From Verrucomicrobiales bacterium (GTDB lineage Bacteria > Verrucomicrobiota > Verrucomicrobiia > Limisphaerales > J093), in NCBI GenBank assembly GCA_015075445.1, contig JABTUJ010000038.1, positions 41,218 through 105,217 of the forward strand: a stretch of 64,000 bases of DNA, written 5' to 3'. Numbering within the stretch: the stretch's first letter is position 1; every line of letters begins with the position of its first letter. The notes under the pieces are model-generated. The model did no database searches. It was given only the letters and a program-made list of their open reading frames with translations, and was not told where the DNA came from. Below, in pieces: positions 60,265 through 64,000 of this stretch. A program made the position numbers and the translations under genes.

Positions 60265-60444
60265 GGCAACGGGTTCGATGCGTTGATCCCAGCGACGCCG
60301 GGGCACCGGTTCGCGCGGCACCGCGGCGTCGGCAATCTGCCCTCGAGGTTAGTGCACGACCCGCGGACGGCTTGCCGTGACTTGCCCAAGACTTGCCCTT
60401 TCTTGTCCTTTGCATGAGCCAGCCTTGGGGGCGGGGGGTCGGCC

Positions 60445-60487
60445 GGCAAAACAAGACGGCCGCCGGCGAGGGGTGCCGACGGCCGTC
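60445..60487 (-). terminator. intrinsic terminator after the monohaem cytochrome gene
   Basis: Minus-strand hairpin with 8-bp perfect arms (GACGGCCG and CGGCCGTC) followed by TTGTTTTGCC. It is about 55 bases beyond the stop of the monohaem cytochrome gene and would split the cluster into an outer-membrane unit and an inner-membrane unit. Confidence 0.75.
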
Positions 60488-60539
60488 AGAGCGGAAAGCT
60501 GCGGTAGAGGCGGGGAAGGCCCGCGCGCGTGCGCGGCTA

Positions 60540-60872
60540 CTATTTTTTGGCGAACTTGCGCACGTAGACGACGAGTTCCTTGATTTCCTGGTCCGTAAGA
60601 TCCTCCTTGTAGGGCTTCATGAGGGTCTTGTCGCCCTCCTTCTTGCCTTCCTTGGTCAGCTTGAAAGCCTCTTCGTCCGTGAACTTCTTCTGGTGCTCGG
60701 GATTGGTGTAGTCCAGGACCTTGAGCTTCTTGCCCATGGTCGTCTGGCCCTTACCGTCGGCGCCGTGGCACTTCTGACAATGCTTAACCCAGTTGTCCTT
60801 GACATCCGCGGCGCTGAGCGAGCCCGCGGCCAGGATCATGCCGGTGAGTACTGCGATGGATCGTAACTTCAT
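60540..60872 (-). CDS. periplasmic monohaem cytochrome c
   Basis: A 110-residue class I cytochrome c. Signal peptide of ~22 residues (I-A-V-L-T-G-M-I-L-A-A-G-S-L-S-A-A-D), single haem site H-C-Q-K-C-H-G-A-D-G-K-G-Q (~32-44), a Lys-rich middle, a candidate Met ligand in T-L-M-K-P-Y (~86), and the C-terminal helix L-T-D-Q-E-I-K-E-L-V-V-Y-V-R-K-F. Very lysine-rich, so basic and soluble; a natural shuttle between inner-membrane dehydrogenases and the outer-membrane conduit. Followed by a terminator. Confidence 0.92.
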   Translation of the reverse strand: MKLRSIAVLTGMILAAGSLSAADVKDNWVKHCQKCHGADGKGQTTMGKKLKVLDYTNPEHQKKFTDEEAFKLTKEGKKEGDKTLMKPYKEDLTDQEIKELVVYVRKFAKK

Positions 60873-60942
60873 ATTGTTGACGCGTTGCGGTTCGTAACTA
60901 CCGGCGTTGGACCCCGGGCGTCAATTAGATATTCAAACTCCG

Positions 60943-63207
60943 CTAGAACCGATACTGCAACGTCGAGTAGACCAGGTGCGCGTCGTAGTCGCGGTTCCCC
61001 CCCGACAACTGATCATGGCCCGTGAAGAACCCGTACTTGAGCGAGAGGCGCACCCGCGGAGAGATCCGGCGCACCAACCCCGCCGTCAGCCCGTGATCCT
61101 CCGCCCCCGCTCCGAACGGCTGGCCGTAGGCGGAGTTGTCGCTGTAGTTGTCCGTCCGGTAGAACAGGTACTGCCCTTCGAGGTCGGTCTTGTCGTCCAG
61201 GGCGTAGCCCAGCGTGGCGTTGCCGGTCCAGTAGTGGTTCTCGGCGTCCTGCACCGAGGCCCAGAGGTCGGTGGCCGGCGTGGTCGTCTGATCCCAGACA
61301 TAGCTGAGGCTGCCCAGCACGTAGAGCCGCGCCCAGGGCACCCAGCTCACGCTGCCGCTGCCAATGTGACTCACCAGGTCCGAAGTCTGCAGCTCCGGCA
61401 AGCCGTCTGGCTGCGTGTCGATCGTCGAAAGCTGCAGGTCGTAGCGGCCCACCAGCGTCAGGTTCCCCCGGGGCCGCCACGTGGCGCGGACGTTCACGTC
61501 ATCGGTCACCAGATGTTGTGCGCGGAAAAAGGCCGGGTACCGGTTCGCGGATCCCGGCAGGTTCGCGGTGGTGTCCACGCCGTGATCGTAATCGTTGTCC
61601 CGGCGCTTGTGGTAATACTCGGTGCCCAGGCTGAACCGGCGCCACGGATACCAGTTCGCGCCCACCGTGTATTTCTGGGCGAACCGGCGATCCTCCGTCC
61701 CGCGATCCAGCACGAGCGCTCCGGAGTCCTCGTTGACACGCGTTTCCTCGAGGTCGCCGCTTCCCTGGAGCCACGAACCGCGGGCGTAAAACACCCAGTT
61801 CGTCACGCCCGTGTAACGCAGGTCCAGCGCCTCGGTCACATCCAGCAACCCCCGTTGGCTCTCGACGCCGTACGCGGTCCCCGCATACGGCGCCGCGGGC
61901 GAGAGATAGCTTGACGATCCTTCCGTGTCGCGGCCCTCGACTCGCAGCGAGGGGACCAGGACGAGCTTGTCGGTCAGCTTCGCCATCAGGTTCAGGTTCC
62001 CGACGTGCTGCTGCATCAGCGAGCCGCCGATCAACTGGTCGTACGTTCCCGGGTTGGGCAACCGCTGGGCATAGTCCGGGTCAAACGCGGACCCGTACAC
62101 GCGGTACCCGGAGACGCCGGAGTTCAGGTCCGTGAAGGCATAGCCCGCCGAGAGCCAGAATTTGTCGTGGAAGCGGGACACGGTGTGCGCGTGCACGTTG
62201 AAGAGGTCGGCCTGGGACTGGTCGCGCTGCGTGACGTGCCGATCATTCGCCGGCCCTTCGCCGGGGGCCCGCCGCATCAGCCGCGCGTCATCGTTGTCCT
62301 GCCGGTCATAGCGAAATCCCACCCCGGCCGCGGTGATCCCGAAGGTGTGAGCCAGGTCCGCCTTCACCAGGTCGCGGACGCGGTCCAGGTCCAGCAACGT
62401 GGGCACGATGCTTCGGGGTCCCAGCCCGCCCGTGTCGTTGGTCTCGCCCCAGATTGTCGAGCCCTTCTGCCCTTCCCGCTCGGTGTGTTCGTAGCGGACG
62501 GTGAACTGCGGCAGCTTGGGCAGCCGCAAACCGGCCTCGACAAAGACCTGCCGTTGATCGTACGTCAGCGCGTCCGGGTAGAGCGGGAACCACGCGTCGG
62601 TGCCCGGAAAGTAACCGCCGCTGCCGTCGTACCACGAGCGCGACTCCCGGTAGCCGGCCCGCACGAACCCCTTCTCCGGCACCGCGAAGTCAAAGGTCAG
62701 TTCGTAATCGTGCAGGTCGAACAACCCGCGGCCGTCCACCTGGAACAAACCCTCCTCGCCCACCACCTGCTCGTAATGAAATCCGTCCACGCCCCCCCAC
62801 GGACCATCCGGACGTCCGTAGCGCTGCTGAAAAGCCGGCTTGTACCCGTTCAGGAAGGTCCCGCCGACCCCCACTTCCACCCAGTTCTTCAGCTCGCCCG
62901 GTTCCGGTGCGCTCCCGGCCGCCTCCTCACTGCTCGCTTCCGTGGCGGTCTCCTCCTCGCTCGACTGCGCGGCCGGTGCCTTAGTGCCTTCCGCCGCCTC
63001 CTCCGCCGCCTCCTCCGCCGCCTCTTTGACCGGTGGAGTCTCGGCCTCGGTGGCTTCCGCCGAAGCTTGACCGGGGGCGTTTGCCGGCGACGCCGGTTCG
63101 GGTTCGCCCGCCCCGGCGGTGTCCTGCGCGAGCAAACCGCCGGCAGCCAGCGGGAGCGTGAGGAGCGAGCAGACGAGACGCGTGGCGGAGGGGCGGGTCG
63201 ATTTCAT
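60943..63207 (-). CDS. MtrB/PioB-family outer membrane beta-barrel
   Basis: A 754-residue outer-membrane protein. Signal peptide (~10-27), then an acidic Ala/Glu-rich low-complexity linker (~30-105), then a long run of alternating amphipathic strands with aromatic girdles and a C-terminal ...Y-S-T-L-Q-Y-R-F, the usual Phe-terminated barrel signal. Typical MtrB/PioB features: L-F-D-L-H-D-Y-E-L-T-F, F-R-Y-D-R-Q-D-N-D-D-A near 300 and G-L-V-R-R-I-S-P-R-V-R-L-S-L near 725. The barrel sheathes a multihaem cytochrome so electrons cross the outer membrane. It starts 15 bases after the stop of the MtrA-like gene, which fits the porin-cytochrome pairing. Confidence 0.88.
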   Translation of the reverse strand: MKSTRPSATRLVCSLLTLPLAAGGLLAQDTAGAGEPEPASPANAPGQASAEATEAETPPVKEAAEEAAEEAAEGTKAPAAQSSEEETATEASSEEAAGSAPEPGELKNWVEVGVGGTFLNGYKPAFQQRYGRPDGPWGGVDGFHYEQVVGEEGLFQVDGRGLFDLHDYELTFDFAVPEKGFVRAGYRESRSWYDGSGGYFPGTDAWFPLYPDALTYDQRQVFVEAGLRLPKLPQFTVRYEHTEREGQKGSTIWGETNDTGGLGPRSIVPTLLDLDRVRDLVKADLAHTFGITAAGVGFRYDRQDNDDARLMRRAPGEGPANDRHVTQRDQSQADLFNVHAHTVSRFHDKFWLSAGYAFTDLNSGVSGYRVYGSAFDPDYAQRLPNPGTYDQLIGGSLMQQHVGNLNLMAKLTDKLVLVPSLRVEGRDTEGSSSYLSPAAPYAGTAYGVESQRGLLDVTEALDLRYTGVTNWVFYARGSWLQGSGDLEETRVNEDSGALVLDRGTEDRRFAQKYTVGANWYPWRRFSLGTEYYHKRRDNDYDHGVDTTANLPGSANRYPAFFRAQHLVTDDVNVRATWRPRGNLTLVGRYDLQLSTIDTQPDGLPELQTSDLVSHIGSGSVSWVPWARLYVLGSLSYVWDQTTTPATDLWASVQDAENHYWTGNATLGYALDDKTDLEGQYLFYRTDNYSDNSAYGQPFGAGAEDHGLTAGLVRRISPRVRLSLKYGFFTGHDQLSGGNRDYDAHLVYSTLQYRF

Positions 63208-63222
63208 ACCGGTCTCGGTGGG

Positions 63223-63990
63223 TCAGTAGCGCAACGAGGAATTGACTTGGGAACCGTGCACGGCCTCGTGACAGCCGGCACTCCAGCACGAACCCCGTGA
63301 GAGCAGCGAGGTGTGGTCCTGCCCCCCGATCAGGATCAAGCCGCCGGCCTGCTGCTGAAAATGGCACTTCAGGCACAGCGTCGAGTTGCGCTGGGTCAGC
63401 AGCTTGTCATTCACCGACCCGTGCGGGTGGTGGCAACTGGTGCAGCCCTCGCGCATCGCCTCGTGTTCGAACACGTGCGGACCCCGCTGCGTGTCATGGC
63501 ACTCGGTGCAGGTGTCGTTCTGCGCGAGCATCGACGTCCCCTTGCCGGTGAGCAGCGAACCCCGGTGCGGATCGTGGCATTGGGTGCAGGTCAGCTTCCC
63601 CTCGGGCACGGGGTGGTGATAGGGGAGGTTGAAGCTCGCGCGTACATCCAGGTGACACTGGTAACAGGTCGTCGGATCGCGTCCCGGGTTGTGAATCGTG
63701 CCCGGTTCCCCGCCCGAGTCGCTGTGCTGGCTGCCCGGGCCATGGCAGGATTCGCAGCCCACTTCCAGGGCGTGCGATCCCGGCGCCAGCAGGCGCGCAT
63801 GACTCGCCGTCCGGAAGTCCCTCACCAGTTCGTCGTGGCAATCCGCGCACGCGGCCGTGCCAATGAAGGTGGATCCGGGGATGCTGGGCGGGGCAACGAC
63901 TGTGCGCGTCAACGTGCCACAGGAGATGAGCAACGCCGCTACGCCCACCAGAAGGACCGCCCCGCGCACGGGCGGGGGCGCCCAGCGCAC
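63223..63990 (-). CDS. MtrA/DmsE-like multihaem cytochrome, predicted lipoprotein
   Basis: At least 255 residues. Hydrophobic N-terminus ending in a lipobox (L-L-I-S-C, ~residue 24), then seven C-x-x-C-H motifs (CADCH, CESCH, CYQCH, CTQCH, CTECH, CTSCH, CLKCH) and a last C-W-S-A-G-C-H that may bind an eighth haem through a longer C-x4-C-H spacing. H-(A/P)-x-x-x-G motifs around each resemble the DmsE/MtrA family, which normally has ten haems. The GTG at 63990 is the first usable start, but the frame stays open to the window edge, so the gene may begin outside. It precedes the MtrB-like gene by 15 bases. Confidence 0.85.
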   Translation of the reverse strand: MRWAPPPVRGAVLLVGVAALLISCGTLTRTVVAPPSIPGSTFIGTAACADCHDELVRDFRTASHARLLAPGSHALEVGCESCHGPGSQHSDSGGEPGTIHNPGRDPTTCYQCHLDVRASFNLPYHHPVPEGKLTCTQCHDPHRGSLLTGKGTSMLAQNDTCTECHDTQRGPHVFEHEAMREGCTSCHHPHGSVNDKLLTQRNSTLCLKCHFQQQAGGLILIGGQDHTSLLSRGSCWSAGCHEAVHGSQVNSSLRY

Positions 63991-64000
63991 CAAGCGCGCC

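Noticed and set aside
56539..60417. Very long open frame (about 1290 codons) antisense to the cytochrome genes
   Set aside because: It is a shadow of high-GC coding on the other strand; it has no domain, and the opposite strand carries clear haem motifs throughout.
62985..63045. Imperfect GCCTCCTCC tandem repeat
   Set aside because: Codes for the Glu/Ala-rich linker of the outer-membrane barrel; low-complexity coding sequence rather than an element.

Overview
The window is GC-rich chromosomal DNA with dense genes on both strands. It most resembles a member of the phylum Verrucomicrobiota, perhaps a Pedosphaera/Limisphaera-like lineage. That placement is inference. It rests on three paralogous prepilin-like proteins with a G-F-T-L-I-E-L-L-V-V-I-A-I-I-A-I-L-A N-terminus and an F-A-D-G-H motif, secreted Ig-like/PA14/LamG proteins ending in F-F-R-L or similar, a ThuA-like protein, and a complete AmmeMemoRadiSam gene set. 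No rRNA, integrase, plasmid or phage module and no CRISPR array were seen.

Layout. 1-8.5 kb: a secreted Ig-like protein, a SYLF lipid-binding protein, a beta-propeller protein, an ABC exporter pair whose ATPase gene looks frameshifted, the peptide/pyruvate transporter CstA, and a thioredoxin remnant. 8.6-13.5 kb: two prepilin-like genes and a secreted glycoside hydrolase, interleaved with two 114-bp inverted-repeat elements and one orphan half, ending at a tRNA-Arg(TCT). 13.7-24.2 kb: a ZIP metal transporter, a GlcD-like oxidase, AmmeMemoRadiSam A, a surface-polysaccharide operon (M20 peptidase, glycosyltransferase, flippase), AmmeMemoRadiSam B (carrying two compensating frameshifts) and its radical SAM enzyme, and an EamA transporter. 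24.2-29.8 kb: an ECF sigma factor / small protein / AAA ATPase operon, a heptameric repeat array, a third prepilin-like gene, a UroD-family enzyme and a triple Myb-like DNA-binding protein.

29.9-33.8 kb: a degraded defence region. It holds an hsdR 5' remnant and an upstream gene's 3' remnant, followed by a tightly overlapping XRE-ImmA / PIN / M48 operon, and is cut by a REP-associated tyrosine transposase (RAYT) element with inverted ends. 33.8-52.4 kb: ComEC, VanZ, an S9 peptidase, a PA14/LamG protein, an NtrC/NtrY-like two-component pair, a ThuA protein, a hybrid histidine kinase, a LuxR-type regulator, a Na/Pi cotransporter and an aldose epimerase.

52.5-64 kb: the most notable region, a reverse-strand cluster with 45 visible haem-binding motifs. 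In transcription order it encodes an MtrA/DmsE-like lipoprotein cytochrome, an MtrB/PioB-like outer-membrane barrel, a monohaem cytochrome c, a NapC/ImcH-like seven-haem quinol dehydrogenase, two CbcL-like fusions of multihaem c and cytochrome b (11 and 9 haems), and a secreted nine-haem cytochrome. Together these could carry electrons from the quinone pool through the periplasm and across the outer membrane, or in the reverse direction. The cluster continues to, and probably past, the right edge of the window.
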